A stretch of 64,000 nucleotides of DNA from Amycolatopsis orientalis DSM 40040 = KCTC 9412 (GCF_000478275.1 NZ_ASJB01000093.1:1-64000); one strand, 5' to 3'; shown: positions 44,500-53,794, counted from the stretch's first letter. Made by a program: numbers and translations. The notes: a model not told the origin generated them from the sequence alone.

Positions 44500-44760
44500 A
44501 TGGCCGGAGTCGAAGAGATCCGCGCTGGTATCGCGCTCGCGAACGAAAAAGCATCCGCGGGTATCGCCGCACTTCAGCAGGCAGCGCAATCTCTTGAAGA
44601 AGCCCAGCTTTCGCTGTCCCAGGCCACGCAGGGCAGCACCCAGCACGAGGTGAGCCAGGCTCACGGGCTTCTCGCCGAAGCCCTGCAGGGCATCACCGGT
44701 ATGCAGAGCACCATCCAGGCGGGCATCTCGTCCGCCGAGTCGTACTCCACCCGCCTCTGA
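44500..44760 (+). CDS. Small helical protein, ESAT-6-sized, unknown function
   Basis: 86 residues, almost entirely helix-forming with heptad spacing (ASAGIAALQQAAQSLEEAQLSLSQ), likely a helical hairpin broken at the GSTQHEV segment. It is the size of WXG100 proteins but has no WxG. Its last residues are YSTRL; the next protein ends in YQSRL. First gene of the ATPase operon, three bases before the next. I do not recognise it with certainty. A partner or substrate of the downstream ATPase is the best guess. Confidence 0.8.
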   Translation: MAGVEEIRAGIALANEKASAGIAALQQAAQSLEEAQLSLSQATQGSTQHEVSQAHGLLAEALQGITGMQSTIQAGISSAESYSTRL

Positions 44761-44762
44761 GC

Positions 44763-45008
44763 ATGTACCTCGAAGAACTGCACCAGCTGCTGACGGCCGT
44801 CCAAACCGGCCTCGCCGACGGGCGCACTCATGCCGAGCGGGCCAGAAGCCTGCTCGAAGAGGCCCGCCGCGCCATCGTGGATCCACAGGCCCAGGCCGTG
44901 CCATGGGTGCCGTCGCAGCTGGCGCAGGCCGACGAGGGAATAGAAAACCTCCTGACGCGCCTTTCCGCCGCTGACGACCTGGTCAGCGGTTACCAATCAC
45001 GCCTCTGA
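44763..45008 (+). CDS. Small helical protein, ESAT-6-sized, unknown function
   Basis: 81 residues, helical (MYLEELHQLLTAVQTGLADG, TRLSAADDLVSGYQSRL) with a break around VDPQAQAVPWVP that would make a hairpin. Two bases after the previous small gene and 15 before the ATPase gene. C-terminal YQSRL resembles the YSTRL end of its partner. The pair may form a heterodimer, as EsxA/EsxB do, but no sequence similarity to them is visible. Confidence 0.78.
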   Translation: MYLEELHQLLTAVQTGLADGRTHAERARSLLEEARRAIVDPQAQAVPWVPSQLAQADEGIENLLTRLSAADDLVSGYQSRL

Positions 45009-45023
45009 GATCGGCGAGCCGGT

Positions 45024-47765
45024 ATGGGCAGCAAAGCGAGTGAACAGCGCAATCGCGTCGCCACGGCGCTGGAGCGGGTCCGGCACCAGATCGGGCTCGT
45101 CCTCGGGGCCGCCGACGGCGCCCGCCAGGCCGCCGAGGCGGAACTGGCCAAGCTGGAACTGGAACGGCAGATAGTCCGGGTGGGGATGAACAACTCCACC
45201 TCCGATCAGTACGCCGAATGGTCGCGGCATCCCGCCGCGACCGAGGTGTTCGGCATGCTCGGCAGCGTGCGGGGCCAGTTCTACGCGGACTGGGAAGCGG
45301 GGCCGGACGCGCTGCGCGACCTGGTCGCGCACAACGCGCCGGGCCCCGCCGGGCAGCAGCCGGGCAACTGGCTCGGCCGCGTCGGCGGGAATCCCGGCAT
45401 CACCGCGCCGGGGCTGTGGCGCGTCGGTTCGGCGACCGTGCCGGGCCGCGACATCCCGCGCACGTTCGACGTCGCCATCCCGCTGCTCGACGAGTCGCAT
45501 CTGTCCATCACCTCGGCGCCGAAGACCCGGGCCACGGTGGACGGCATCGTGCAGAACCTGCTGATGCGCGTGCTGAGCACGTTCGAGCCCGGCGCGGTGC
45601 GCATCCACCTGTGGGACGTCGGGCAGCTGACCGCGATCCTGCCGGACCTCTACCCGCTGAGCCGCACGAGCGCGCTCACCCTGTACGACCCGGGACGGCT
45701 CGAAGACCTCCTCGACGAGCTCGCCGGGCACATCCGCCGCATCCACGCGACCGGGATGCAGGCGGGCCACACCTCGCTGCGGGAGATCCGGCAGGCGAGC
45801 GGCCAGCGCGTCGAACCGTTCCGGGTCGCGGTGCTCTACGGCAACGGGGAGACCCTCGAACCGGAGCGCGCCCGCGAACTGAAACGCGTCGCCACCGGGG
45901 CGCTCGCGGCCGGGATCTGCCTGATCCTCGTCGACGTGCCGACCACGCTGTCGACGTCGGTGGAGACCTTGAGCCTCCTCGACGACCGTCGCGCGGTCAG
46001 CAGCATGACCGGTCCGGACCTGGTCGTCGACCTCGATCCGCCGATGCCGTCCGCACAGGTCATCCGGGCCGCCGGGCGGATCGCCGAGGCACTGATCGCC
46101 AAACAGGGCGGGCCCCGGTCGTTCGCCGACCTCCTGCCGACCGAACTGGGCAAGGAGAGTTCGGCGCGGGAACTGCGGGCGCCGGTCGGGTTCTTCGAGG
46201 GCGAGGCGGTGGAGGTCGTCATCGGCGACGCCAGCCCGCACGCGCTCATCGGCGGGCCGAGTGGTTCGGGGAAGACGAACTTCCTGTACTCACTGCTCGG
46301 CAGCCTCGCGGCGCGGTACTCGCCGGACGAGCTCGCGCTGTATCTGCTGGACTTCAAGGAAGGCGTGTCGTTCGCCGGGCTCGCGCCGGGACGGCGGGAC
46401 GCCAGCTGGCTGCCGCACGCCAAGCTCATCGGGGTCAACGTCAACACCGACCGCGAGTTCGGCCTGGCGCTGCTGCGGTTCCTCGCCGACGAGCTGCGCC
46501 GTCGTTCGGCGGCGGCGAAACAGCACGAGGTCACCAACCTCGCGGACCTGCGCGAGCAGGACCCCGGCGGGCACTGGCCGCGGATCGTCGCGGTGATCGA
46601 CGAGTTCCAGTACCTGTTCGCCGGCCGCGACGGGGTGACGGCGACCGCGACCCAGCTGCTGGAGGACATCGCGCGGCGAGGCCGGTCGCAGGGCATCCAC
46701 CTGGTGCTGGCGAGCCAGGACGTCGCCGGGATCGAGGCGTTCTGGGGCAAACCGGCGGTGTTCGAGCAGTGCACGCTGCGGATCGCGATGCCGAAGGCGC
46801 GGCGGGTGCTGTCCGAGACCAACAACGCGGCGGTTTCGGCGCCGAAGTGGCACGCGGTCATCAACCACGATTCCGGTGTCGCGCACGGGAACCAGCTCGC
46901 CCATGTGCCGGACGCGAGCAGCAAGGACGTCTTCGTCAAACTGCAGCACCGGTTGTGGGAGCGGTACTCGGAGTCGTTCAAGCGGCCCCGGCTGTTCGAC
47001 GGGGCGCATTCCCCCGTACTGGAACGGTTCCCGGCGTTCAACGATCTCAAGCCGACGAAGAAGCCGCGGGCCCTGCTGGGCCAGTCCATCGACGTCGACG
47101 AGGCCGCCTGCGGGGTCGACCTGCCGAAGGCGCCGGGCCGGAACGTCGCGGTCCTGGGCGCCGCCACGGCGGAGGCACTGTCCATCATGGACTCCGCCGC
47201 GCGCTCACTGGCGCGTCAGCATCCGCACGGGTCGGTGGAGTTCGTGCTCAGCTGCCCGATCGAGGCGTCCGTCCCCGCGGTGACGGAACTGGTCGAACGA
47301 CTCCGAGCGGACGGCCACCACGCGTCGCTGGTCGACGATCTGCCCGGCCGGGTAATCGATATCGCGGAGAACTTGTCCTCTTTGGACACTGCGAAGGTGC
47401 TGCTGCTGTACGGCGTCGACGCCTCGATCCCCGCACTGGAGGCCAAGGCACCCGGACAGCTGAAGAGCGGCTTGGACCAGCTACGGGTCCTGCTGAAGCA
47501 GGGGCCGACGCACGGCGTCCACACCATCGGCTGGTGGCGCAGTATCGCGCGACTCAAGGACACCCTCGGGTTCGCGGGCACCGACGACATCGGCACCTGG
47601 GCCGCGCTGGACGTCCAGGGCAACGAGCTGTCGCCGTTCGCGGCAGGGCAGGTCGTGCACTGGTCGCCGCGACCGGGTCGCGCGCTGTTCTTCGACCGCA
47701 CCACTCATGGCGCCCCCGAGGTGATCATCCCGTTCCAGCGTCCGGAAGGGCTTCTCGATGGATGA
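45024..47765 (+). CDS. FtsK/EccC-like multi-module ATPase
   Basis: 913 residues. Residues ~1-55 are a coiled coil. Around 150-200 a strand-loop-helix (SITSAPKTRATVDGIVQNLL then VRIHLWDVG) looks like an FtsK module whose P-loop is degraded. The active module has Walker A GGPSGSGKT (410-418) and Walker B VAVIDEFQYLF (~522-532), and SQGIHLVLASQDVAG. A third, again degraded, follows (~700: NVAVLGAATAEALSIMDS). No membrane helix, so unlike FtsK or true EccC it appears soluble. It overlaps the next gene by eight bases. Role unknown: DNA pumping or protein export are both possible. Confidence 0.85.
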   Translation: MGSKASEQRNRVATALERVRHQIGLVLGAADGARQAAEAELAKLELERQIVRVGMNNSTSDQYAEWSRHPAATEVFGMLGSVRGQFYADWEAGPDALRDLVAHNAPGPAGQQPGNWLGRVGGNPGITAPGLWRVGSATVPGRDIPRTFDVAIPLLDESHLSITSAPKTRATVDGIVQNLLMRVLSTFEPGAVRIHLWDVGQLTAILPDLYPLSRTSALTLYDPGRLEDLLDELAGHIRRIHATGMQAGHTSLREIRQASGQRVEPFRVAVLYGNGETLEPERARELKRVATGALAAGICLILVDVPTTLSTSVETLSLLDDRRAVSSMTGPDLVVDLDPPMPSAQVIRAAGRIAEALIAKQGGPRSFADLLPTELGKESSARELRAPVGFFEGEAVEVVIGDASPHALIGGPSGSGKTNFLYSLLGSLAARYSPDELALYLLDFKEGVSFAGLAPGRRDASWLPHAKLIGVNVNTDREFGLALLRFLADELRRRSAAAKQHEVTNLADLREQDPGGHWPRIVAVIDEFQYLFAGRDGVTATATQLLEDIARRGRSQGIHLVLASQDVAGIEAFWGKPAVFEQCTLRIAMPKARRVLSETNNAAVSAPKWHAVINHDSGVAHGNQLAHVPDASSKDVFVKLQHRLWERYSESFKRPRLFDGAHSPVLERFPAFNDLKPTKKPRALLGQSIDVDEAACGVDLPKAPGRNVAVLGAATAEALSIMDSAARSLARQHPHGSVEFVLSCPIEASVPAVTELVERLRADGHHASLVDDLPGRVIDIAENLSSLDTAKVLLLYGVDASIPALEAKAPGQLKSGLDQLRVLLKQGPTHGVHTIGWWRSIARLKDTLGFAGTDDIGTWAALDVQGNELSPFAAGQVVHWSPRPGRALFFDRTTHGAPEVIIPFQRPEGLLDG

Positions 47766-48129
47766 CGGCATCACCGCGGCGATGCGGTACAAGGAGATCG
47801 TCGGCCTCGCGCGCGCTTCGGCGGAGAACCTCCGGAGCTGGGAGATCGCCCGCACGGACGAACTGGAGGCCCGGCTCGCCGAAGCGCATCAGGCCGTCGC
47901 GGACGCCGCCGAACGCGAGCAGCGGGCGATCGACCGGTGCACGCGGTGGTGGAAGATGGCCCAGCACAACGTCGAAGGCCTCTCCTGGCTGCCGGACGAC
48001 GAGGAACCGCAGCCGGTGCCGACCGCACGGGCCGGTTACCTGGAGCGGTACCTGGAAGAGGTCAAGCCGAGCTACCAGGAACTCGTCCAGGCCGTCCTTT
48101 CCCTCGGCTGGCGTGCCAAACGCTCCTGA
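47758..48129 (+). CDS. Coiled-coil protein of the ATPase operon
   Basis: 123 residues. Heptad-rich helix from about 20 to 65 (ELEARLAEAHQAVADAAERE), an aromatic CTRWWKMAQHNVEGLSW segment, then an acidic-to-basic C-terminus. Overlaps the ATPase gene by eight bases, so probably made together with it and likely to bind it. No known family recognised. Confidence 0.75.
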   Translation: MDDGITAAMRYKEIVGLARASAENLRSWEIARTDELEARLAEAHQAVADAAEREQRAIDRCTRWWKMAQHNVEGLSWLPDDEEPQPVPTARAGYLERYLEEVKPSYQELVQAVLSLGWRAKRS

Positions 48130-48137
48130 CCCCTCCC

Positions 48138-48201
48138 GCGTTTCGTCCTCTGGATGCGGTAGTTGCGCGTGCAATCACCGCATCCAGAGGACTGAATGCG
48201 T
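48138..48201. repeat. Intergenic palindrome, family B
   Basis: CGCGTTTCGTCCTCTGGATG and a matching arm with a few mismatches. Second copy of the element at 19848-19910, between convergent coiled-coil protein and nuclease genes. Probable bidirectional terminator. Confidence 0.72.
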
Positions 48202-48204
48202 GGG

Positions 48205-50670
48205 TCAGGGGCGCCCGAAGACCTTTTCCAGGTAGTCGGTCAGGTCATAGAAGGCGTCCAGGACCGGGTTGCCCGTGCTCGGCCGGAACCGCAGCACCTG
48301 CGGGTCATGGTCGCTCGCCTGCTTCGCGAACTCCGCGTTCAGGTGGACGACGTCGTACTCGGTCCCGCGCGGCGCCCGCGACGCCAGGATGTGGTCCAGC
48401 ACCTGCGACTGGCCCTCGAAAACGTAGCTGTACCGCTCGTTCTCCGGCAGCGACGCGATGAGGTCCTTCAGCGCGCCACCGGCGGTCAGGGTCCGCACCG
48501 CGGGCGAGAACGGGTAGTCGTTCAGGTCACCGGCCACGATGATGTTCGCGTTCTTGTCCGACGCGAGCACCTTGTCGATGAAACCGCGGAGCACGGTCGC
48601 CTGCTTGGCCCGCTGCACCTCGGAGCTCCGCACCGGCGGCTGGTTGCGGCCGTGCGTCGGCTGGTCGCCGCCCTTGGAGTTGAAGTGGTTCGCGATGACG
48701 AACACGGTGCGGCCCTGGAAGACGAACTCGCCCGCCAGCGGCTTGCGGCTGGACCCCCACGCCTCGTCGGCGGGTTCGACCCGGCCGGGCGAGACGGTCA
48801 GGTGCGTCTTGCCGCGTTCCTTGACCACGCCGACCGGGGTGACCGCGTCGCCGCCGGGTCGATCCACAAAGGACACCCGGGCCGGGTTGAACAGGAAGCC
48901 GACGCGGATGTTGCCGCCCGGCTGCCCGCCGTCCTTGCCGTTCTCCGGATCGATCTGACGCCACTCGTAGCGCGGGCCGCCGGCGGCGACGATCGCGTCG
49001 ACGAACTTCCGCAGCGTCTGATCCGCGGCGACGGTGCCGTCGTTGGCGGGCCCGTTGTTGTCCTGGATCTCTTCCAGGTTCAGGATGTCCGGCTTCGCCA
49101 GGTTGGTGGCGATGGCCTTGGCCAGCTCGCCGAACTTCTCCTCACTGTCCAAAGCGGACAGATTCTCGACGTTGTAGGTCGCCACCGAAAGCTCACCGCC
49201 GCGCTGCGCGCGGGTGCTCTCCCTCTGCAGCCCGTTGTCCTTGGCGGCACCGAGCTTCGTCGCGAACAGCGTGTAGCCGCCGAAGTTGCTGTACTCGACC
49301 GGACCGGAGGTCTCGCCGGTGAGCACGTCACCGGTGTTGACCTTCGGGAACGGCTGCTCGGCGAACGGGATCAGCGACGCGACCTTCAGGACACCGGTGT
49401 TGAGCCGGTCGTAGTCCAGGTACACCGCGCCACCGCGGACGCTCGGATTCTGCTTCGGCTTGGTGGTCACGTAAAGCTCGTTGAACGACGACGTCGGGCC
49501 GACGACCCGCGCGTCGGAGACGCTGACCAGCTCGCTCTCGTGGGCCTCCCAGAAGTCCAGCGAGTACTTCGCCGGTTCCAGCGGCAGCGGTTCGATGTTG
49601 CCGCCCGGCGCGGGCGCGACGGTGTCCGGGACCGAGTCCGGCGTGACGACGGTCGGCGCGGGTACGGCGTTTCCGCTCGAATCGACCGTCCACTGTGCAC
49701 TCGTCAGCTCGGTGAGCGACTGGTACGGCGAGGTCGCGGGGGCGTCCGGGTAGAACTCGCGGACGGTTCCGGTGGCGGTCACCGCGTCACCGACGGCCAC
49801 GGCGGGCGTGGTCGAGCCGGTGAAGACGAACAACCCCTCGCTGGTGCGCGGGTCGGCGTCGGGAGCGGTGTCGGTGATCCAGAACCCGCGTGCCGAGCCG
49901 AAGCTCCGGATCGCGGTCACGACGCCGGTCACCCCGGCGACCTTCCGGTCCTTGAACGGCGAGATCCGGGTGCTGCCCTGGATGTCGTGGATCTTGGCGG
50001 TCACCGGCGGCGGACCGGTCTCGCCCGGCGTCTCCCCCTTGCCGTTGGTCGGCGTGGGCGCGCCGGCGGTGAAGTCGGCGGCGTTGTCGTCGGTGTCGGC
50101 CAGCGTCGCCGCCCTGGCGACGGACGTGGTGTTGGACGGCGAGGGTGCCGCGGCGCCCTCGCGGATGACGGCACCGGAGCCGAATCCGACGAGGTCCTTG
50201 ACCCGGGTGTCGGCGGCGCAGTCGGCGGCGGTCTTGCAGGTCAGCGCCGTGGTGCCCTGGACGAGCGCGATGGTGCCCGCGGTGGCGGACAGGGTGATCG
50301 TGCCGGTGGCGTCCGGCGTCGGCAGGGCGACGGTGCCGCCCGCGCCCTTCGCCTCCGCGACCAGGTACCGCGCACCCGGCGCGACGCCGCCGGTCAGCGG
50401 CGTGACCTGCCAGCCGCTCCCCGACGCGGGCGCGTACTGGACGCTGAAGCCGTCGAGGCTCACGGTGGCGGCGCCGCGGTTGGCGAGTTCCACGAAGTCG
50501 TTGATCAGCGTGGCCCCCGAGTTGCCACCCCCGCCGTAGACCTCGGCGATCACGGCGTCGGCGCTGGGCGCGGCGAGCGCGGCCGGAGCGGCGGCACCGC
50601 TCACGGCCAGCCCGGAGGCGACGGCCACGGTCAGGGCCCTTCTCCGGGCAGCACGTCGGGATGTGGTCAC
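48205..50670 (-). CDS. Secreted ExeM/NucH-like nuclease with lamin-tail domain
   Basis: 821 residues from GTG 50670. A signal peptide (to APAALA) is followed by a lamin-tail-type domain (~35-170: VIAEVYGGGGNSGATLINDFVELANRG), an OB-like region (~230-480), and a C-terminal EEP domain (~500-790) with LSVATYNVENL, DILNLEEIQDN, VANHFNSKGGD, IIVAGDLNDYP and SDHDPQ. The metal and catalytic residues (Asn, Glu, Asp-His) appear intact. ExeM/NucH enzymes are extracellular DNases used in nutrient scavenging or biofilm turnover. Confidence 0.9.
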   Translation of the reverse strand: MTTSRRAARRRALTVAVASGLAVSGAAAPAALAAPSADAVIAEVYGGGGNSGATLINDFVELANRGAATVSLDGFSVQYAPASGSGWQVTPLTGGVAPGARYLVAEAKGAGGTVALPTPDATGTITLSATAGTIALVQGTTALTCKTAADCAADTRVKDLVGFGSGAVIREGAAAPSPSNTTSVARAATLADTDDNAADFTAGAPTPTNGKGETPGETGPPPVTAKIHDIQGSTRISPFKDRKVAGVTGVVTAIRSFGSARGFWITDTAPDADPRTSEGLFVFTGSTTPAVAVGDAVTATGTVREFYPDAPATSPYQSLTELTSAQWTVDSSGNAVPAPTVVTPDSVPDTVAPAPGGNIEPLPLEPAKYSLDFWEAHESELVSVSDARVVGPTSSFNELYVTTKPKQNPSVRGGAVYLDYDRLNTGVLKVASLIPFAEQPFPKVNTGDVLTGETSGPVEYSNFGGYTLFATKLGAAKDNGLQRESTRAQRGGELSVATYNVENLSALDSEEKFGELAKAIATNLAKPDILNLEEIQDNNGPANDGTVAADQTLRKFVDAIVAAGGPRYEWRQIDPENGKDGGQPGGNIRVGFLFNPARVSFVDRPGGDAVTPVGVVKERGKTHLTVSPGRVEPADEAWGSSRKPLAGEFVFQGRTVFVIANHFNSKGGDQPTHGRNQPPVRSSEVQRAKQATVLRGFIDKVLASDKNANIIVAGDLNDYPFSPAVRTLTAGGALKDLIASLPENERYSYVFEGQSQVLDHILASRAPRGTEYDVVHLNAEFAKQASDHDPQVLRFRPSTGNPVLDAFYDLTDYLEKVFGRP

Positions 50671-50864
50671 GCTGAGTCCCCTCTTCGCAAGATCGGTCGA
50701 GGAATACTCCCCCGAACAAGTGAAATGAGGAAGACGGCAAGACAACGATTCGTCACCGCTAGCCCGTTCGGACCCCTGCTTTCGTCGGCTTCAGGACTGG
50801 TTTCGCCGTGTTCTCGCGTGAGAGGATCAAGGTCCGCCGCCTGCACACATCAGGAGGCGTCTTC

Positions 50865-52199
50865 ATGCGCGGACTACTTCGCGTGCTCGTCCCTCTCCTC
50901 GCGGCAGGTCTCGTGACCCCGGTCTCCCCGGCGGCCGCCGGACCACCCGGTAAGCCCGCTTTCGAGGTGATGACCGCGGCGAGCGCGGTCGCGTCCCGCA
51001 CCGACCGGCGGCCGAACGCGGGCGGGGTCCACGATCCCGTCGCGCGCAAGACCTTCATCTCGTGGTCCGGCAAGGCGGCCGACACCTACGTCCAGGCCTA
51101 CGACCACCGGACCGGCGCCTGGAGCGCGCCGAAGAAGATCGCCGACGGCGAGTCCGACCCGCACAACTACCCGACGATGCTGCTCGCCGGCGACGGCCAC
51201 CTGCTGATCTTCCGCGGTATGCACAACACGCGCACCGTGATCAGCCGCGCGCCGCTGGCCCATTCGCTCGAAGGCACCTGGACCGACACGGAGATCCCCG
51301 AGGGGGACTCGGCGAGCTACCCGATGCCGGTCAAGACCGTCGACGGCACGCTGTTCCTGTTCTACCGGGAGACGACGAACGAACTCGATCCCACCGCGAA
51401 CAGCGATTTCCGCCCGATGAAGTACATCGTCTCCCGCGACGACGGGAAGACGTGGAAGAACTCGGTGCGGCTGACCGGGAAACAGTGGGCGTTCGGTTCG
51501 CTGGGCCGCGCCGACCACATGGACGAGGTCTACGTCGGCCAGTTGCGCTATTCGCCGTCGTCCGGGCGGATCCAGTTCGTCTACACGCTGGCGGGCGGCG
51601 GACCGGCGCAGCACAAACACGACGTCTACCACCGGAACGTCTACTACCTGTCCTTCGACGTCCGGACCCTGCATTTCTTCTCCGCGGCGGGCCATGACCT
51701 CGGCACGCAGGTCGACGACGCCGAACAGGAGCGGTACCTCAAGGTCGTCGAAACCCCGCTCGAACTCCCGGGCGGACTCAAGTCGCCGGACTACATCCTC
51801 CAGGTCGGCACGCAGCGCGACGGCAAACCGTTCGTCACCTGGTTCCAGTTCGACGCCGCGGGCTCGCCGCGCGATTTCGCGGGGGCGTGGAACGGCCGGG
51901 AGTGGGAAGTGCGCGAAGTCGCGAACGGACTCCGATTGCGCGAGATCGAACCGCTCAAGGGCGGCACTTGGCGCGTTTACGGAACGCGGGACGGACGGCC
52001 GGACATCGAAACCTTCCTGCTCGGGAACGGGCGCACCTGGAAGCCGGAAACCGTGATCACCACACCGAAACCGGTCCAGCGCGTCGAGGTGATCGCCGGA
52101 TTCCGGGACCCCGCCCGCATTCTCGCGACCGGGGCGGCCGGCGCCCGTGACGTCTCCGTGGCCGACGGTGACATTTATGTAGCGGGAGCACCGCGCTAA
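50865..52199 (+). CDS. Secreted BNR-repeat (neuraminidase-fold) protein
   Basis: 444 residues from ATG 50865 with GGAGG upstream. Signal peptide ends near PAAAG. The rest looks like a six-bladed propeller of the BNR_4 type (FISWSGKAADTYVQAYDH, GHLLIFRGMHNTRTVIS, DDGKTWKNSVRLTGK). Such proteins bind or cleave carbohydrates; substrate unknown. The ORF start further upstream is not used. Confidence 0.78.
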   Translation: MRGLLRVLVPLLAAGLVTPVSPAAAGPPGKPAFEVMTAASAVASRTDRRPNAGGVHDPVARKTFISWSGKAADTYVQAYDHRTGAWSAPKKIADGESDPHNYPTMLLAGDGHLLIFRGMHNTRTVISRAPLAHSLEGTWTDTEIPEGDSASYPMPVKTVDGTLFLFYRETTNELDPTANSDFRPMKYIVSRDDGKTWKNSVRLTGKQWAFGSLGRADHMDEVYVGQLRYSPSSGRIQFVYTLAGGGPAQHKHDVYHRNVYYLSFDVRTLHFFSAAGHDLGTQVDDAEQERYLKVVETPLELPGGLKSPDYILQVGTQRDGKPFVTWFQFDAAGSPRDFAGAWNGREWEVREVANGLRLREIEPLKGGTWRVYGTRDGRPDIETFLLGNGRTWKPETVITTPKPVQRVEVIAGFRDPARILATGAAGARDVSVADGDIYVAGAPR

Positions 52200-52517
52200 T
52201 AGCCCATTGGGGTTTCCCTGCCTTAAATGAACCTCAAGTCCGGGTACAGCCGGGCATTTCCGGAGTTACCTTTGGCGACGTGAGCGAAGACACAATCACC
52301 GCTCACGGCGCCGGAGGGCAGGTCTCGCCCCCGGCGGCCGCAAGGCTTCTGGCGCTCGCCGGGGAGGGCGAGCGGGGGGGACCGGGGGAATGGGGGGCGC
52401 ACCGCCGGTGCACGGGACCCGTCGGGGGAGGACGGAGCCCGTACGCCGGCGGTGCGTCATGTCCGGACCGCTTCCACCCTCGTGAGTGGTGATGACGGTT
52501 AGAACCGTCATCACCAC
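52200..52517. other. Gene-free interval with family A palindrome
   Basis: 318 bases between convergent genes. A 70-codon frame at 52280-52492 has no family features and Gly/Arg-rich composition, so I did not call it. The only clear element is the palindrome at 52479-52524. Confidence 0.6.
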
Positions 52518-52524
52518 TCACGAG
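52479..52524. repeat. Intergenic palindrome, family A
   Basis: 22-bp perfect arms (CTCGTGAGTGGTGATGACGG...) around AG, central GGTTAGAACC. It includes the last bases of the SnoaL-like gene stop region, so it serves as that gene's terminator, and probably also that of the BNR gene. Confidence 0.75.
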
Positions 52525-52970
52525 TCGCGACCACGCACCTGCCGCGTCCGGTACTTCCCGAGGAGCGACTTCGCCCCGGCGATCGCCGCCTTGCCCGCGC
52601 CCTTCGCGCTCGCGGCCAGGAACGTCGTCCAGTCGAAGTAGTCGCGCCACAGCACGATGCGGCCGTCGCGCACCTCGAACGTGCCGCACACCCAGAACTC
52701 CGCCTCCCACGAACCGCGCCGCAGGACGTCGGTGCGCTCGGTGAGCACGATCGGGCCGTCGGCGGCGATGTGGTGGGTGCGCGCCTCGAACCCGCTGCCG
52801 TAGCGGGCCATGGTGCGCAGCTGCTTCTCCACCGCGGAAAGGCCGCGAGCCGGGGGAAGCGGGACGTTCTGGTAGACGATGTCGATCGCCACGAAGCCGA
52901 GCGCGCGATCGATGTCGAGCTCTTCGAGGGCCTGAAGGAAACCGGTCACCACGGTCTTCGGATCCGTCAT
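52518..52970 (-). CDS. SnoaL-like/limonene-epoxide-hydrolase-type protein
   Basis: 150 residues from ATG 52970. NTF2-like fold: VVTGFLQALEELDIDRALGFV, VYQNVPLPPARG, TERTDVLRRGSWEAEFWVCGTFEV and DGRIVLWRDYFD, which holds the Asp/Arg triad typical of limonene-1,2-epoxide hydrolases. The fold is used for hydrolases, isomerases and non-enzymatic proteins, so the reaction is open. Monocistronic as far as visible. Confidence 0.85.
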   Translation of the reverse strand: MTDPKTVVTGFLQALEELDIDRALGFVAIDIVYQNVPLPPARGLSAVEKQLRTMARYGSGFEARTHHIAADGPIVLTERTDVLRRGSWEAEFWVCGTFEVRDGRIVLWRDYFDWTTFLAASAKGAGKAAIAGAKSLLGKYRTRQVRGRDS

Positions 52971-53063
52971 GCTCACCGAGGCTAATCCGTTTTTGAACCG
53001 CCGGAAGGTCACAGCCGTATCACAAGGCGGAGGGGCCGGTTCCCCATGACTACGGAGGTCTCA

Positions 53064-53618
53064 ATGCGACGGCGACTGCCGATGGCCCTGCTCGGACTGC
53101 TCGTCTGGGTGCTCGCGGGCTGCTCGACGGCCACGGGTGCCGCGCCGGCGCCGCAGGGCACCCCGGGCGCGGGCCAGGCCGACATCACGTTCTCCCAGCA
53201 GATGGTCCCGCACCACCAGCAGTCGATCCAGGTAGCGAACCTGGCCTCGGAACGGTCGGCGTCCGAGTTCGTGAAGGCCATCGCGGCCAAGATCATCAAG
53301 GCCGAATCGGCCGAGGTCCAGACCATGACCGGCTGGCTGCAGTCGTGGAACGCGGCCGCGCTCCCCGCCGCGGGCCACGCCGGGCACTCGATGCCGGGGA
53401 TGATCACTTCGGGGCAGGTCGCCGCGCTGGAGAACCTGACCGGCGCCGAGTTCGACCGGGCCTGGCTCCCGCTGATGGCCGAACACCTGCGCAACGGCGT
53501 CACGATGGCGAAGACCGTGCTGTCCTCGGGCGAGCACGCCGAGACGAAGGCGCTGGCACAGGAGATCGTCGAGAACCAGACGGCGGCGATCGACGAGATC
53601 ACCGCGCGGATTTCCTGA
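53064..53618 (+). CDS. DUF305 family lipoprotein
   Basis: 184 residues from ATG 53064 (ACGGAGG upstream). Lipobox LAGC (Cys19), short linker, then the DUF305 helical domain with FSQQMVPHHQQSIQVANLA at its start and the second HLRNGVTMAKTVLSSGEHAETKALAQEI repeat. His/Met-rich positions (MVPHHQ, HAGHSMPGM) make metal binding likely; family members are often found with copper genes, but none is adjacent here. Confidence 0.9.
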   Translation: MRRRLPMALLGLLVWVLAGCSTATGAAPAPQGTPGAGQADITFSQQMVPHHQQSIQVANLASERSASEFVKAIAAKIIKAESAEVQTMTGWLQSWNAAALPAAGHAGHSMPGMITSGQVAALENLTGAEFDRAWLPLMAEHLRNGVTMAKTVLSSGEHAETKALAQEIVENQTAAIDEITARIS

Positions 53619-53660
53619 CCCCCTGAAGGGCCCGTGAGGCCCTCCGGTATTGTTCTCGGC

Positions 53661-53748
53661 GGTGGCGTGTCCGAGCGGCCGAAGGAGCACGACTCGAAAT
53701 CGTGTGACGGTTAATACCCGTCCGTGGGTTCAAATCCCACCGCCACCG
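53661..53748 (+). tRNA. tRNA-Ser (anticodon CGA)
   Basis: GGTGGCG at 53661-53667 pairs with CGCCACC at 53741-53747, G discriminator at 53748. Anticodon loop CTCGAAA gives CGA at 53695-53697. Long variable arm (GACGGTTAATACCCGTC) and T-loop TTCAAAT fit tRNA-Ser. CCA is not encoded. tadA-type deaminase lies 1.3 kb downstream. Confidence 0.97.
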
Positions 53749-53751
53749 CAG

Positions 53752-53794
53752 CGAAGAAACCCCTGGTCGGGACCACCGGCCGGGGGTTTCTTCG
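53752..53794 (+). terminator. tRNA-Ser terminator
   Basis: CGAAGAAACCCC and GGGGTTTCTTCG form a 12-bp stem followed by a T-containing stretch, directly after the tRNA gene. Confidence 0.85.

Noticed and set aside
52280..52492. 70-codon frame between convergent genes
   Set aside because: Gly/Arg-rich, no ribosome site of note, no family features.
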